From contig CANMKS010000001.1 in assembly GCA_947498645.1 (NCBI GenBank), forward strand, positions 1,278,032-1,342,031: a stretch of DNA of 64,000 nt, written 5' to 3'. Shown here one piece after another: positions 7,813-17,714 of the stretch. The notes beneath the pieces are model-generated. The model was not told the DNA's origin. It made no database searches and saw nothing but the letters and a program-made list of their open reading frames with translations. The translations under genes and the position numbers were made by a program. Source of the DNA: an uncultured Paracoccaceae bacterium. GTDB lineage: Bacteria > Pseudomonadota > Alphaproteobacteria > Rhodobacterales > Rhodobacteraceae. Position 1 is the first letter of the stretch. Each line of letters opens with the position of its first letter.

Positions 7813-8784
7813 ATGAAGGCAATCGAGATTTCTCAACCCGGCGGGCCAGAGGTGTTGCGCCTGACGGACCGGCCCATGCCAGAACCTGCCAATGATCAAG
7901 TGGTGATCAAGGTGGCCTATGCGGGCGTCAATCGGCCAGATGCATTGCAGCGGGCGGGTCTTTACAATCCGCCAAAGGGCGCCAGCGATCTGCCGGGGCT
8001 GGAGGCCGCAGGAGAAGTCGTGGCCTGCGGTGCGGGCGTGTCATCGCCGAAGGTTGGTGATCAGGTCTGCGCGCTGTTGCCTGGTGGTGGGTATGCCGAA
8101 TATGTCGCCACTCCCGCCGCCCATTGCTTGCCAATTCCCGGTGCTCTGACTGTGAAACAAGCGGCCTGTTTGCCCGAGACGTTCTTTACCGTCTGGTCCA
8201 ACGTCTTTATGCGCGGCGGGTTGCGTGCCGGGCAGCGGTTTCTGGTGCATGGTGGCAGTTCCGGCATCGGCACAACGGCTATTCAACTGGCCAGATCCTT
8301 TGGCGCGCGGGTCTTTGCAACCGCAGGCTCAGCCGAGAAATGCGCGGCTTGCGAGGGGTTGGGCGCCGAAAAGGCTTTTAACTATCGCAAAGATGATTTT
8401 GTTGAAAAAATGCAAGCGCTGGGTGGGGCTGATCTGATCCTTGATATGGTTGGGGGTCCGTATATACAGCGAAACCTGAAAGCATTGGCGGATGACGGAA
8501 AACTGGTGCAGATCGCATTTCTGCAAGGACCAAAGGCCGATTTGAACCTTGTGCAGCTCATGACCCGCCGTTTGACGGTCACTGGATCAACGCTGCGCCC
8601 GCAATCTGATCTGGCCAAGGCGCGTATCACTGACGAATTGCGCACCCATGTCTGGCCGCTGATCATGGGGGGCAAGGTGGCCCCGGTAATGGATCAGGAA
8701 TTTGCGTTGGAAGAAGCCGCCGCTGCCCATGCGAGGATGGAAAGCAGTGCGCATATCGGCAAGATCGTCCTGAAGGTCGGCTAG
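7813..8784 (+). CDS. Zinc-free NAD(P)H quinone oxidoreductase (PIG3-like MDR)
   Basis: A 323-residue medium-chain dehydrogenase/reductase of the quinone oxidoreductase branch, reducing quinones or enones with NAD(P)H in the cytosol. The GroES-like N-terminal half has [18 protein letters not shown] and [10 protein letters not shown]. The Rossmann half has the cofactor motif [16 protein letters not shown] (about residues 144-159). The zinc ligands of alcohol dehydrogenases are absent, as expected. The order of motifs is closest to TP53I3/PIG3. It converges with rnhA, overlapping by four bases (8781-8784), so no terminator sits between them. The physiological substrate is not evident. Confidence 0.88.
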   Translation: MKAIEISQPGGPEVLRLTDRPMPEPANDQVVIKVAYAGVNRPDALQRAGLYNPPKGASDLPGLEAAGEVVACGAGVSSPKVGDQVCALLPGGGYAEYVATPAAHCLPIPGALTVKQAACLPETFFTVWSNVFMRGGLRAGQRFLVHGGSSGIGTTAIQLARSFGARVFATAGSAEKCAACEGLGAEKAFNYRKDDFVEKMQALGGADLILDMVGGPYIQRNLKALADDGKLVQIAFLQGPKADLNLVQLMTRRLTVTGSTLRPQSDLAKARITDELRTHVWPLIMGGKVAPVMDQEFALEEAAAAHARMESSAHIGKIVLKVG

Positions 8785-9233
8785 GCCTTAAAAGGGGCCA
8801 TCCCGGCGCGCGCCAATTCATCCGCTTTTTCGTTTTCGGGATGCCCGGCGTGCCCCTTCACCCATTTCCACGTGACGTCATGGCGCTGGGTGGCGGCGTC
8901 AAGGCGTTTCCATAGCTCTTCGTTCTTGACAGGTTTCTTGCCGGCCGTTTTCCAGCCGCGCGCCTTCCAGCCGTGAATCCATTTGGTGATGCCGTCCTTG
9001 ACGTAAACGCTGTCGGTGACAACGGTCACTTTGGTCGCCCGATCCAAGGTTTCGAGCGCTGTGATCGCTGCCATGAGCTCCATCCGGTTGTTGGTGGTTT
9101 CTGCCTCTCCGCCGGACAGTTCGCGCGACTTCACAATTATGTCCCCGTCGCGGGCAACCAAAAGTGCGCCCCAACCACCGGGGCCAGGATTGCCCGAGCA
9201 GGCACCGTCTGTGTAAGCAAAAAGTTCGGGCAT
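8781..9233 (-). CDS. rnhA: Ribonuclease HI
   Basis: A 150-residue RNase HI, which cleaves the RNA strand of RNA-DNA hybrids such as R-loops and Okazaki primers. The catalytic carboxylates are in place: D9 in [16 protein letters not shown], the Glu in NRMELMAAI, the Asp in [11 protein letters not shown] and the Asp in [10 protein letters not shown], with the His in [11 protein letters not shown]. Length is typical. The C-terminal codons overlap the convergent quinone oxidoreductase by four bases. The methyltransferase gene lies two bases upstream, so rnhA probably ends the ispH-LysE-methyltransferase-rnhA operon. Confidence 0.97.
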   Translation of the reverse strand: MPELFAYTDGACSGNPGPGGWGALLVARDGDIIVKSRELSGGEAETTNNRMELMAAITALETLDRATKVTVVTDSVYVKDGITKWIHGWKARGWKTAGKKPVKNEELWKRLDAATQRHDVTWKWVKGHAGHPENEKADELARAGMAPFKA

Positions 9234-9235
9234 GG

Positions 9236-9829
9236 TCAGGTTTTCTTTCCGCGCATGATAACGAAGGGATCAATTGTTCCGGCCAGGCCAGCCTCGCGCC
9301 CTTCCTTGACGTGGATCACGTCAAAGCCTGCGTTGGTAAAGAGCCCAGTCAGCGCATCAACGGTCACATAGGTATAAAGCCGGTTGATTGCGTCACGGGC
9401 GACCCCTTCGCCGGTTTTCATCCCCACGTGCAAGATGCCGCCCGGTTTCGTCGCAGTGGCGAGTGCCTGCAAATGGCGCGGCAGATCTTCGGGGGCTGCG
9501 TGCAACAGGCTGAAGTTGGCCCAGATCCCGTCGTAGATGTCTTTGCCTGTGATGTCGTTGAATGTTGCCAGCCGTGCGTTCAGTTGGAATTTTTCCTGTG
9601 CGATGGTGATCATGCCGGTCGAGGCATCCACAGGGTCTGGGTGCAAGCCAGCGTTTTGCATGTGCATCGAAGCGGTTCCCGGCCCACAGCCAAGATCAAG
9701 GACATGCGCCCCTGTCGGCATGAGGTCGATAAAGCTTTGCAACGTACTGTCCGGCTGATCGCTGGCGACAAGTGCTGCGTATTCGCCGGCTTTGGCGTCG
9801 TAGGTTGCGATGGTCTTTGCGTCAGCCAT
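9236..9829 (-). CDS. Class I SAM-dependent methyltransferase
   Basis: A Rossmann-fold methyltransferase of about 197 residues. Motif I is clear ([15 protein letters not shown]), followed by the acidic motif II region PVDASTGMI and the post-motif segment [12 protein letters not shown]. The acceptor substrate cannot be told from sequence; general likeness is to small-molecule methyltransferases (Methyltransf_11/25). The open frame reaches 9907, which would overlap the upstream LysE gene by 41 bases; the ATG at 9829 ([14 protein letters not shown]) begins at the usual family N-terminus and is preferred although its ribosome-binding site is weak. It sits between the LysE-type exporter and rnhA in one minus-strand run. 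Confidence 0.8.
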   Translation of the reverse strand: MADAKTIATYDAKAGEYAALVASDQPDSTLQSFIDLMPTGAHVLDLGCGPGTASMHMQNAGLHPDPVDASTGMITIAQEKFQLNARLATFNDITGKDIYDGIWANFSLLHAAPEDLPRHLQALATATKPGGILHVGMKTGEGVARDAINRLYTYVTVDALTGLFTNAGFDVIHVKEGREAGLAGTIDPFVIMRGKKT

Positions 9830-9866
9830 CAAAACACCAAAGGCAGGGCAGAGCGAGGGATCGTAC

Positions 9867-10481
9867 TCATGCCCGTTCAAACGCCAGTCGCGCCGCCAGC
9901 GCACCAAAGATTGCGGCGAAAGATCGGTTTAGCCATTTCAGCACGGACTTGCTTTGCAGGACTTTGCGGCGCGCGACGGCGGCGAAGACGCCGTAGCCCA
10001 CAAAAATCACAAATGTCAGTGCCATGAAGATGGTGCCGAGCAAGATCATCTCTGACGTTACAGTTGCGGGGTTGCCCGAAAGAAATGGCGGCAGCAACGC
10101 CAGAAAGAATATCGACAGCTTGGGGTTGAGGATATTGATCAAGGCTCCGCGCCGGGCAATGATAAAATCAGATTGCTTTTGTGCGTTGGGGCTGATGGTC
10201 AGCATCCCGTCGGATTTGAATGCCTGCCAGGCAAGATAAAGCAGGTAGGCGACACCGGCGAATTTGATGATATTGAACAGGACCGCACTTGTATGCAGTA
10301 CGGCCGCCAGCCCCAGTGTCGCCGCCGCCAGGTGTGGCACGATCCCGACTGTACAGCCTGCAGCCGCGGCGATTGTGGCGCGTTTGCCTTGGCCAAGCCC
10401 AAGGGCCAGTGTGTAAATCACACCGGTGCCGGGGGCGATGCAGACCACAAATGCTGTGATCAGAAATTGCAGGCTTATCAT
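9867..10481 (-). CDS. LysE/RhtB family amino-acid exporter
   Basis: A 204-residue inner-membrane protein of the LysE/RhtB superfamily, which export amino acids such as lysine, homoserine or threonine and related solutes. Six hydrophobic segments can be drawn. The family hallmark PGTGVIYTLALGLGQGKRA lies after helix 1 and GALINILNPKLSIFFLALLP begins helix 4. The start ATG overlaps the ispH stop by one base (TGATG), implying translational coupling. Substrate is not predictable. A functional link to ispH is not obvious; the pairing may be positional only. Confidence 0.88.
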   Translation of the reverse strand: MISLQFLITAFVVCIAPGTGVIYTLALGLGQGKRATIAAAAGCTVGIVPHLAAATLGLAAVLHTSAVLFNIIKFAGVAYLLYLAWQAFKSDGMLTISPNAQKQSDFIIARRGALINILNPKLSIFFLALLPPFLSGNPATVTSEMILLGTIFMALTFVIFVGYGVFAAVARRKVLQSKSVLKWLNRSFAAIFGALAARLAFERA

Positions 10482-11431
10482 CAGGCCGGTTCCCTTAAGA
10501 CGCGGGGCACTTTGAATTCTACGTTTTCTTCGGCGGTTACAACCATCTCTACCGTCGTATCAAAGCGGTCCTTGAAGGCGTTGATCACTTCTTCGATCAG
10601 GACTTCGGGGGCCGAAGCCCCAGCGGTGATCCCCATGGATCTAATCCCTTCCAACGCGCGCCAATCAATGTCTGTCGCGCGCTGCACCAGTTGCGCATAG
10701 TTGCAACCGGCCCGCGCGCCAACCTCGACCAGTCGATTGGAATTGGATGAATTGGGCGCACCCACCACCAGCATTGCGTCACACCGTGGGGCCATCGCCT
10801 TGACCGCTTCCTGACGGTTGGTGGTGGCGTAGCAGATGTCTTCCTTGTGCGGGCCGACGATGGCGGGGAACCGGGCATGAAGCGCTTTGACAATGTCGGC
10901 CGTGTCATCCACCGACAGGGTGGTCTGCGTGACGAACGCCAGTTTTTCCGGATCGCGCACTTCGACAGCCGCCACATCTTCCACCGTTTCGACCAGCAAC
11001 ACCTCTCCTGTGGGTAGTTGGCCCATGGTGCCGACAGTCTCTGGATGGCCTTCGTGGCCGATCATGATCATTTGCAGGCCGTTGTCGGCGTGGCGTTGTG
11101 CTTCGATATGGACTTTGCTGACCAAGGGGCAGGTGGCGTCCACGTAGATCATCTCGCGTTTAGCGGCGGCGGCGGGAACGGATTTTGGCACGCCATGGGC
11201 GGAAAAGATCACGGGGCGATCGTCGGGGCATTCGTCCAGCTCTTCGACGAACACCGCGCCCTTGTCGCGCAGGCTGTCCACCACAAATTTGTTATGCACG
11301 ATCTCGTGGCGCACAAAGACCGGCGCGCCCCATTTTTCAAGCGCCAACTCGACGATCTTGATTGCGCGGTCGACACCGGCACAGAACCCGCGCGGCGTGG
11401 CAAGATATAGGGTCAATGGCGGTTTGGTCAT
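10481..11431 (-). CDS. ispH: 4-hydroxy-3-methylbut-2-enyl diphosphate reductase
   Basis: A 316-residue IspH (LytB), the last enzyme of the MEP pathway. It is a [4Fe-4S] reductase that converts HMBPP to IPP and DMAPP in the cytosol. The three cluster cysteines are present: C17 in [12 protein letters not shown]101 in [11 protein letters not shown] and C200 in [10 protein letters not shown]. Substrate-binding [16 protein letters not shown] and IGHEGHPE are also present. Full length for the family. It heads a minus-strand run with the LysE-type exporter, methyltransferase and rnhA. The MEP pathway feeds ubiquinone, consistent with the nearby COQ9 gene, although that link is only contextual. Confidence 0.97.
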   Translation of the reverse strand: MTKPPLTLYLATPRGFCAGVDRAIKIVELALEKWGAPVFVRHEIVHNKFVVDSLRDKGAVFVEELDECPDDRPVIFSAHGVPKSVPAAAAKREMIYVDATCPLVSKVHIEAQRHADNGLQMIMIGHEGHPETVGTMGQLPTGEVLLVETVEDVAAVEVRDPEKLAFVTQTTLSVDDTADIVKALHARFPAIVGPHKEDICYATTNRQEAVKAMAPRCDAMLVVGAPNSSNSNRLVEVGARAGCNYAQLVQRATDIDWRALEGIRSMGITAGASAPEVLIEEVINAFKDRFDTTVEMVVTAEENVEFKVPRVLREPA

Positions 11432-11539
11432 CGCATTCTCCGGTTCTGCACCAGAGGTAAGGCTTTGACGCAGGCAGGTCCAGCACCAGATACTGCGGCA
11501 AAAGGGGCGCGAGGGCCGCGCACCCTTACAAATGGCGTA

Positions 11540-12115
11540 TCACACGTCTTGCGTGACTTCCTGGTCGCGATATTCGTCACGCGGCTCGCGGGTTGGGCGG
11601 CCAACGACATCGCGCAACTCGTCAAGTTCGATGAAGTTATCAGCCTGACGGCGCAACTCATCCGCGATCATCGGCGGTTGGCTGCGAATCGTGGACACCA
11701 CCGAGACGCGGACCCCTTTGCGTTGCAGCGCTTCGACCAGTGGGCGGAAATCGCCGTCGCCCGAGAACAGCACAACATGGTCAACATGCGGAGCCAGTTC
11801 CATGGCATCGACGGCAAGTTCGATATCCATGTTACCTTTCACCTTACGGCGGCCCATACTGTCTGTGTATTCCTTGGCCGGCTTGGTCACCATCGTGAAG
11901 CCGTTGTAGTTCAGCCAATCCACGAGTGGTCGGATCGGTGAATACTCATCATTTTCAAGAAGTGCGGTGTAGTAGAATGCGCGCAGTAGTTTCCCGCGTC
12001 GCATAAACTCTTGCCGCAACAGTTTGTAGTCGATGTCAAACCCGAGTGATTTTGCCGCAGCATAGAGGTTTGATCCATCGATAAAGAGCGCCAAACGCTC
12101 ATCCCGATAAAACAT
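11540..12115 (-). CDS. NYN domain protein (LabA/DUF88 family)
   Basis: A 191-residue NYN-domain protein. The PIN-like fold carries acidic residues typical of metal-dependent RNases: D in LALFIDGSNLYAAAKSLG, D in KGNMDIELAVDAMELA, and two in VLFSGDGDFRPLVEALQ. Members include LabA and human MARF1 relatives; RNase activity is likely but not shown for this branch. The frame extends upstream to 12163, but AAAGGACG just before the ATG at 12115 fixes the start. The last 20 residues are charged and probably disordered. It is a single gene, divergent from folK with a short shared promoter region. Confidence 0.9.
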   Translation of the reverse strand: MFYRDERLALFIDGSNLYAAAKSLGFDIDYKLLRQEFMRRGKLLRAFYYTALLENDEYSPIRPLVDWLNYNGFTMVTKPAKEYTDSMGRRKVKGNMDIELAVDAMELAPHVDHVVLFSGDGDFRPLVEALQRKGVRVSVVSTIRSQPPMIADELRRQADNFIELDELRDVVGRPTREPRDEYRDQEVTQDV

Positions 12116-12215
12116 GGGTCGTCCTTTAAATGTCGTCTTGCTGTTTGTGAGTGGTTTCTTCATGCAAGATGGGGATTATATGTAAGCGATTTCATGATTG
12201 AGGCAAGTAGCTACG

Positions 12216-12812
12216 ATGAGTGACGCGAACCGATTGGTGCTAATTGCCTTGGGCAGCAATGAAAGTTCCGTCTGGGGTGACGCGACGGCAACTCTCGAAA
12301 AGGGCGTTGAGATGGTTGCCCAACTTTCCGACAATTCACCAGAAATCAGTTATTTTTATCAAAATCCGGCCTTCCCTGCCGGTTCTGGTCCTGACTATGT
12401 CAATGCCGCGATTGTGATGGAAACGTGTTTACCCGCGCACAGCATTCTTGCGGAAATGCACAGAATTGAGGCGCAGGCGGGTCGGACACGGACACGCCGC
12501 TGGGGCCAGCGCACGCTTGACCTTGATCTGATTGGTGTTGGTGATCTGGTTTTGCCGGATCACGCCACGCATGCCCTATGGCGCGACCTTTCGTTGCAGC
12601 AACAGCAGCAGCAAACACCACAGGATCTGATATTGCCGCACCCGCGGTTGCAGGACCGGGCTTTTGTACTGATTCCGTTGCTGGATGTTGCGCCTGACTG
12701 GCGCCATCCTGTGCTGGGCCAAACGGTGCGCCAGATGAGTGCGGCCCTGCCTGAACAAGCGCGCGCCGAAGTGGTCCGTCTGCCCGGCAGGCCTACCCTG
12801 CATCGCCCTTAG
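12216..12812 (+). CDS. folK: 2-amino-4-hydroxy-6-hydroxymethyldihydropteridine pyrophosphokinase
   Basis: FolK (HPPK) transfers pyrophosphate from ATP to the pterin intermediate of folate synthesis. The family motifs are ALGSNES near the N-terminus, YFYQNPAFPAGSGPDYVNAA, RWGQRTLDLDLI (ATP and Mg binding) and LPHPRLQDRAFVLIPLLDVAP. Start at ATG 12216 (MSDANRLVLIALG). An oddity: a run of six glutamines (residues 128-133) sits in the variable loop between DLDLIGVGDLVLP and the LPHPR motif, encoded mostly by CAG repeats, which could be a slippage-prone expansion. About 198 residues, slightly long for HPPK. It is monocistronic as far as can be seen; the rpoZ unit begins 100 bases downstream. Confidence 0.93.
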   Translation: MSDANRLVLIALGSNESSVWGDATATLEKGVEMVAQLSDNSPEISYFYQNPAFPAGSGPDYVNAAIVMETCLPAHSILAEMHRIEAQAGRTRTRRWGQRTLDLDLIGVGDLVLPDHATHALWRDLSLQQQQQQTPQDLILPHPRLQDRAFVLIPLLDVAPDWRHPVLGQTVRQMSAALPEQARAEVVRLPGRPTLHRP

Positions 12813-12912
12813 AAAACAACGAAATTGCTGCGTTCAACCCCTTGTCAATCCCTGACGAAGCCTCTAGGTAGGCAGCTTGCAAAGTCCCTTTTGATTGACT
12901 GGAGTGCAGCCA

Positions 12913-13266
12913 ATGGCCCGCGTCACCGTAGAAGATTGCGTCGATAAAGTTCCCAACCGGTTTGAGCTTGTGATGCTTGCGGCCCATCGTGCCCGTGAAA
13001 TATCGGCCGGTGCGGCAATCACCGTTGCCCGCGACAATGACAAAAACCCGGTCGTTTCTCTGCGTGAAATCGCTGAGGAAACACAGCAAGCTGATGATCT
13101 GCGCGAGCGTATGATCGAGGCCAACCAGACCCAGATCGAGGTTGATGAGCCCGAAGAAGACAGCATGTCCCTGCTGATGGGTGCTGAGACAGACAAACCT
13201 GCCGAAGACGACATGTCGGAAGAAAAACTGCTGCGCGCGCTGATGGATGCGCAAGGGCAGCGCTAA
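12913..13266 (+). CDS. rpoZ: DNA-directed RNA polymerase omega subunit
   Basis: The 117-residue omega subunit, which chaperones beta-prime and forms part of a ppGpp-binding site in RNA polymerase. The N-terminal [20 protein letters not shown] and the [11 protein letters not shown] and [12 protein letters not shown] segments are diagnostic. The C-terminal half is acidic and variable, longer than in E. coli, as is common in alphaproteobacteria. Start from GGAG eight bases before ATG 12913; the six codons upstream in frame are ignored. It is followed after 35 bases by the RelA/SpoT gene, the conserved rpoZ-spoT pairing that couples the polymerase to the stringent response. Confidence 0.96.
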   Translation: MARVTVEDCVDKVPNRFELVMLAAHRAREISAGAAITVARDNDKNPVVSLREIAEETQQADDLRERMIEANQTQIEVDEPEEDSMSLLMGAETDKPAEDDMSEEKLLRALMDAQGQR

Positions 13267-13301
13267 GGGTCACTGATCCTTCCAAATAGGGCGCGGACCA
13301 G

Positions 13302-15452
13302 ATGACGACTGCTGATGATCTGATCGCACTGGTCCGCACCTATAATCCCAATTCAAATCAAGCACTGCTCAGCGATGCCTATGCCTTTGGTGCCGAAATG
13401 CATGAAGGGCAGTTTCGCCATTCCGGTGAGCCCTACTTCACCCACCCTGTCGCCGTGGCTGGTATCCTTGCCCAGCAGCAGATGGATGATGCCACCATCG
13501 TTACCGCCCTGCTGCATGACACAATCGAGGACACAAAGGCCTCTTTTGCGGAAGTGGAAACGCGCTTTGGCCGCGAGATTGCCGATCTTGTAGATGGCGT
13601 CACCAAGTTGACCAATCTGCAACTGACCTCGACACAGACAAAACAGGCCGAGAATTTTCGCAAACTTTTCATGGCGACCTCGCGCGATTTGCGCGTGACC
13701 TTGGTCAAACTTGCCGACCGTTTACACAATATGCGCACGATCAAATCCATGCGCCCTGAAAAACAGGCCCAGAAGGCGCGTGAGACCATGGATATCTTCG
13801 CGCCACTTGCAGGCCGTATGGGTATGCAGTGGATGCGCGAAGAGCTGGAGGATTTGTCCTTCCGTGTGCTGAATCCCGAAGGCCGCAACTCGATTATCCG
13901 CCGTTTCATCACCCTGCAACGCGAGGCTGGTGATGTGGTGCAGAAGATCACCACTGATATGCGCCTGGAGATGGAAAAGGCCGGTATTCAGGCCGATGTC
14001 GATGGGCGGGCAAAAAAGCCCTATTCGATCTGGCGCAAGATGCAGGAAAAGGATCAGGGGTTCAGTCGCCTGTCGGATATTTATGGGTTCCGGGTGATCG
14101 TCGCGACCGAGGCGGATTGTTACCGTGTGTTGGGCGCCATCCACCAGCGCTGGCGTGCGGTGCCGGGCCGATTCAAGGACTACATCAGCCAGCCCAAATC
14201 CAACGGCTATCGGTCTATTCACACGACAGTGTCAGGCCGGGACGGCAAACAGGTTGAGGTGCAGATCAGAACCCGCGAAATGCACGAGGTCGCCGAAACC
14301 GGCGTCGCAGCGCATTGGTCCTACAAGAACGGTGAGCGGGTCGAGAATCGCTTTGCCGTTGATCCGGTGCATTGGATTTCATCACTGACCGAGCGGCTGG
14401 ATGAAGATCAGGACCACGATGAATTCCTCGAAGCGGTCAAACTTGAGATGTACCAGGATCAGGTGTTCTGCTTCACGCCCAAGGGCGATGTGATCAAACT
14501 CCCCCGTGGTGCGACGCCCATTGATTTTGCTTACGCGATCCATACCCGTATTGGTTCTGCCTGTGTGGGCGCCAAGGTTGATGGTCTGCGGGTGCCGCTT
14601 TGGACGCGGCTCAAGAACGGTCAATCGGTCGAGGTGATCACCGCCGAGGGGCAAACACCGGAAGCCACCTGGATTGATATTGCCGTCACCGGGCGCGCCA
14701 AGACGGCCATACGCAGATCATTGCGCGAAGAAGACCGCGAGCGATATGTGCGCCTGGGCCGTGAACTGGCACGGGTCGCCTTTGAGAACGTCGGAAAGAA
14801 GAGCACCGAAAAAGCGCTGGGCACAGCCGCCAAGGCGCTTGCCATCGAAAGTGTCGATGAGCTGCTTGCCCGATTGGGCAGTGCCGAGATTACGGGGCGC
14901 ACCGTTGTTGGTGCAATCTATCCTGAACTGGAACACACGCACGGTGATGAGATCGAGCAGGGCCGTGCTGTTGTTGGTCTGGGCCCTGATCAGGTGCAAA
15001 GCCGTGCCGCCTGCTGCCAGCCTGTGCCCGGAGAGCGCATTCTGGGCATCACGTTCAGAGGGCAGGGCGTTGTTGTCCACGCAATCGACTGCGAGGCGTT
15101 GGCCGATTACGAGGACCAGCCCGAGCGCTGGATTGACCTGCAATGGCAAGAAGGTACGCACGGTGCTGTGAATACCGTCACATTTGACATCACAATTGCC
15201 AACGATTCTGGCGTTTTAGGGCGTATTTGCACCTTAATTGGTGAGCAGAATGCGAATATATCTGATCTGAAGTTCATTGACCGGAAACCGGACTATTTTA
15301 GATTGTTGATAGACGTTGATTTGCGCGATGCGGAACATTTGCACCGTGTTCAGACCGTGGTTGAAGCAGAAAGTAATGTGTCGTCGATCGCGCGGCACCG
15401 TGATCCGGGGTTGGCCTCGATAGGGGCGGGTGCGGATCGCCGGGAAGGATGA
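13302..15452 (+). CDS. Bifunctional (p)ppGpp synthetase/hydrolase (Rel/SpoT)
   Basis: A 716-residue long RSH enzyme that makes and degrades the alarmone (p)ppGpp. In order: HD hydrolase domain (THPVAVAGIL, then LLHDTIEDT near residue 70), synthetase domain (PYSIWRKMQEKD, YGFRVIV, PKSNGYRSIHTT, about residues 230-310), TGS domain (VFCFTPKGDVIKLPRGATP, about 388-450), a helical/zinc-finger region with RAACCQPVPGE, and a C-terminal ACT domain (TFDITIANDSGVLGRICTLI). Both active sites look intact, so it should be bifunctional, as is usual for the single RSH of alphaproteobacteria. It is cotranscribed with rpoZ and leads directly into the DUF2062 gene. Confidence 0.95.
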   Translation: MTTADDLIALVRTYNPNSNQALLSDAYAFGAEMHEGQFRHSGEPYFTHPVAVAGILAQQQMDDATIVTALLHDTIEDTKASFAEVETRFGREIADLVDGVTKLTNLQLTSTQTKQAENFRKLFMATSRDLRVTLVKLADRLHNMRTIKSMRPEKQAQKARETMDIFAPLAGRMGMQWMREELEDLSFRVLNPEGRNSIIRRFITLQREAGDVVQKITTDMRLEMEKAGIQADVDGRAKKPYSIWRKMQEKDQGFSRLSDIYGFRVIVATEADCYRVLGAIHQRWRAVPGRFKDYISQPKSNGYRSIHTTVSGRDGKQVEVQIRTREMHEVAETGVAAHWSYKNGERVENRFAVDPVHWISSLTERLDEDQDHDEFLEAVKLEMYQDQVFCFTPKGDVIKLPRGATPIDFAYAIHTRIGSACVGAKVDGLRVPLWTRLKNGQSVEVITAEGQTPEATWIDIAVTGRAKTAIRRSLREEDRERYVRLGRELARVAFENVGKKSTEKALGTAAKALAIESVDELLARLGSAEITGRTVVGAIYPELEHTHGDEIEQGRAVVGLGPDQVQSRAACCQPVPGERILGITFRGQGVVVHAIDCEALADYEDQPERWIDLQWQEGTHGAVNTVTFDITIANDSGVLGRICTLIGEQNANISDLKFIDRKPDYFRLLIDVDLRDAEHLHRVQTVVEAESNVSSIARHRDPGLASIGAGADRREG

Positions 15453-15458
15453 ATAGTT

Positions 15459-16100
15459 TTGGTCTTCAAGCGTAGGGATAGACGCGCGGTCTGGCAGATC
15501 GTGCTGGATTTTTTCTATCCCCGAGGCGGTTGGGCCCGTGCGTTTGAATACGTCAAGCACCGCGTGCGCCGTCTGCCCGATACCCCGCAAAAGATCGGGC
15601 GCGGTATCTGGGCGGGTGTCTTTATCTGCTTCACGCCCTTGTTTGGCCTGCATTTTGTTTTTGCCGCAATCATTGCGCGGCTCATGCGGGGCAATATTCT
15701 GGCCGCCCTCATGGCGACCTTTTTTGGGAATCCGCTAACTTTTCCGCCTATTGGATACGCTTCAATCAGCCTTGGGTCGTGGTTTTTGGGCCTGCCGCCA
15801 GCGCGCAATGAGCGGTTGGGCGAAAAATTCGCCGACGCTGGTGCGGATGTCTGGAACAATCTTACTGCGGTGTTCACATCGGCCCGTATCAACTGGCATG
15901 GGTTGCGGGTCTTTTATGATGACGTGTTCTTTCCCTATTTGGTCGGGGGCATTTTGCCCGGTCTGATTACGGCGACCATTGTCTATTACCTGGCTGTCCC
16001 CGTGATCAGCGCCTACCAAAGGCGGCGCAAGAAGGTCTTGCTCGCCAAGCTTGACCAACTGGGCAAAAGAAAGTCACCTGCGGATGACGATGGGCACTAA
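15459..16100 (+). CDS. DUF2062 membrane protein
   Basis: A 213-residue integral membrane protein of the DUF2062 family, function unknown. The diagnostic core is GIWAGVFICFTPLFGLHFVFA, then NILAALMATFFGNPLTFPPI with the conserved NP-T-P motif, then a C-terminal membrane helix around GGILPGLITATIVYYLAVPV and a basic tail. The start is TTG at 15459, supported by GGAAGGA at 15443-15449; there is no ATG early enough to include the family N-terminus. It follows the rel gene by six bases and precedes pdxJ by 18, so it sits inside the rpoZ-rel-pdxJ transcription unit. Confidence 0.85.
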   Translation: MVFKRRDRRAVWQIVLDFFYPRGGWARAFEYVKHRVRRLPDTPQKIGRGIWAGVFICFTPLFGLHFVFAAIIARLMRGNILAALMATFFGNPLTFPPIGYASISLGSWFLGLPPARNERLGEKFADAGADVWNNLTAVFTSARINWHGLRVFYDDVFFPYLVGGILPGLITATIVYYLAVPVISAYQRRRKKVLLAKLDQLGKRKSPADDDGH

Positions 16101-16118
16101 CGCTAAAGGATAACGACG

Positions 16119-16862
16119 ATGACCAAAGCCCTCCGCCTCGGCGTGAACATTGACCACGTGGCCACGGTGCGCAATGCGCGCGGCGGCGTCGTGCCTGACC
16201 CCGTCCGCGCCGCAGTCATGGCAGAAGAGGCCGGCGCCGATGGCATTACGGCGCATTTGCGTGAGGATCGCCGGCATATCTCTGATGTGGATATCGAACG
16301 GCTGATGGCCGCACTGAATGGCCCGCTGAACTTTGAAATGGCGGCCACCGAAGAAATGCAGCAAATCGCCCTGCGTCATAAGCCACACGCGGTTTGTATC
16401 GTGCCGGAAAAACGAGAAGAACGCACAACAGAAGGCGGGCTGGAAGTTGCGCGCGAAGAAAACCAACTGGCCCATTACATCGCGCCGCTGCGCGAGGCTG
16501 GGTGCCGGGTGTCAATCTTTATCGCTGCGGATCGGCGGCAGATTGAAGCGGCACATCGGATCGGGGCAGAGGTTATTGAATTGCATACGGGCGCTTATTG
16601 CGACGCCCATGCCGAAGGCCGGTTTGACGCGCGTGATGAAGAGCTGCGCAAACTGACCGATATGGCGGCCTTTGCGGATGATCTGGGGCTGGAGGTGCAT
16701 GCCGGTCATGGCCTGACCTATGATTGCGTCAGCCCGGTCGCGGCACTGCCTCAGGTGCAAGAGCTCAACATCGGACATTTTATTATTGGTGAGGCCATTT
16801 TCCGTGGGTTGGCCCCGGCTATTGCTGAAATGCGCCGTATTATGGAGGAAGCGCGGTCATGA
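16119..16862 (+). CDS. pdxJ: Pyridoxine 5'-phosphate synthase
   Basis: A 247-residue PdxJ TIM-barrel enzyme that condenses 1-deoxyxylulose 5-phosphate with 3-amino-2-oxopropyl phosphate to give pyridoxine 5'-phosphate, the ring-closing step of DXP-dependent vitamin B6 synthesis. Family motifs: [17 protein letters not shown] at the N-terminus, [32 protein letters not shown] and [15 protein letters not shown]. Full length. Preceded by AAAGGA at 16106-16111. The stop overlaps the next start (ATGA), so pdxJ and the Dabb gene are coupled. High confidence. Confidence 0.97.
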   Translation: MTKALRLGVNIDHVATVRNARGGVVPDPVRAAVMAEEAGADGITAHLREDRRHISDVDIERLMAALNGPLNFEMAATEEMQQIALRHKPHAVCIVPEKREERTTEGGLEVAREENQLAHYIAPLREAGCRVSIFIAADRRQIEAAHRIGAEVIELHTGAYCDAHAEGRFDARDEELRKLTDMAAFADDLGLEVHAGHGLTYDCVSPVAALPQVQELNIGHFIIGEAIFRGLAPAIAEMRRIMEEARS

Positions 16863-17185
16863 TCAGGCATGTTGTGTTGCTCGACCTACCACCGGATTAT
16901 GACGAGGAAGAACTTTTCAATATCATGCTCGGGATTGAGGATCTGATTCAGACCATTCCGGGTTTCACCAAGTTCGAACATGGCCCCAACCGGGATTTTG
17001 AAGGCATGTCAAAAACCCATGCTTACGGGTTCATTTGCCATTTTGCCGATGAAGATACATCGCGTCAGTACATTGTTGATCCCGGCCATAATGCCATGGG
17101 TCAGCGCCTGGTCGATATGTGCAATGGCGGCGTCAAGGGGATTACAGTCATTGATCTGGACTTGGTTGCGTCAGAGCCAGTCTGA
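16859..17185 (+). CDS. Dabb (stress-responsive A/B barrel) domain protein
   Basis: A 108-residue single-domain Dabb protein, a dimeric alpha+beta barrel (ferredoxin-like) fold found in stress-responsive plant proteins and in some bacterial enzymes. Recognisable are [12 protein letters not shown] at the N-terminus, the [17 protein letters not shown] turn and [18 protein letters not shown] at the C-terminus. No catalytic role can be assigned. It starts inside the pdxJ stop codon (ATGA), which suggests a role related to pyridoxine metabolism or mere coexpression; I cannot distinguish these. Confidence 0.82.
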   Translation: MIRHVVLLDLPPDYDEEELFNIMLGIEDLIQTIPGFTKFEHGPNRDFEGMSKTHAYGFICHFADEDTSRQYIVDPGHNAMGQRLVDMCNGGVKGITVIDLDLVASEPV

Positions 17186-17261
17186 CCCTCATCCATTGTG
17201 TGCCGATCATTGCGGCGCTATCGTCCGGCAACGTTTGAAATCACCTTGGTAAACCGTTCCC

Positions 17262-17714
17262 GTGCGTCTGATCACAGCAACCTTCCTCAGCCTCGCCTCA
17301 CCCGCCACTGCGCAGGAGGTCATGCCGTGCCATTGGCAAACCTCAGCGCGCAATATCGTCGAGCCGTGGGAAGACAACATGCGCGCCTTCGCCAATGGCG
17401 AAGTCCGTGTGGTCAATCTGGATACTATCGAACCCGCCGTCGGCTTTGCTTATCTGATGATCATTTCACCGCCGCGCGACGTCATGGGTGGGCGCCAGTG
17501 TCGGGTCATTGGTGCTGCGGAGAATATTGGTTTTGCGGGTCTGGATTTTGACACGTTGAGCGCTGACTATGATCCTGCCGTCGGGCTGATGTTCGAAGTT
17601 GTGGCATCCGTCTATGCGCCTGAAACGGACACCATAGAACGCCGTTTTCTCAATATCACTCTGAACCAACAGACCGGCGATGTTGTGGCGGTCCTTTCGG
17701 CGGATAACCTATGA
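17262..17714 (+). CDS. Hypothetical secreted protein
   Basis: A 150-residue protein I do not recognise. It has a short Sec signal peptide ([17 protein letters not shown], cleavage after ATA expected) and a mature part with two cysteines (MPCHWQ and GRQCRVIG) that could form a disulfide in the periplasm. The start is GTG at 17262 because it is the only one giving a full signal peptide; the ribosome-binding site is weak. It overlaps acpS by four bases (ATGA), and the reading frame and codon use match the neighbours, so it is probably a real gene in the conserved acpS-lepB-rnc-era cluster. Confidence 0.65.
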   Translation: MRLITATFLSLASPATAQEVMPCHWQTSARNIVEPWEDNMRAFANGEVRVVNLDTIEPAVGFAYLMIISPPRDVMGGRQCRVIGAAENIGFAGLDFDTLSADYDPAVGLMFEVVASVYAPETDTIERRFLNITLNQQTGDVVAVLSADNL

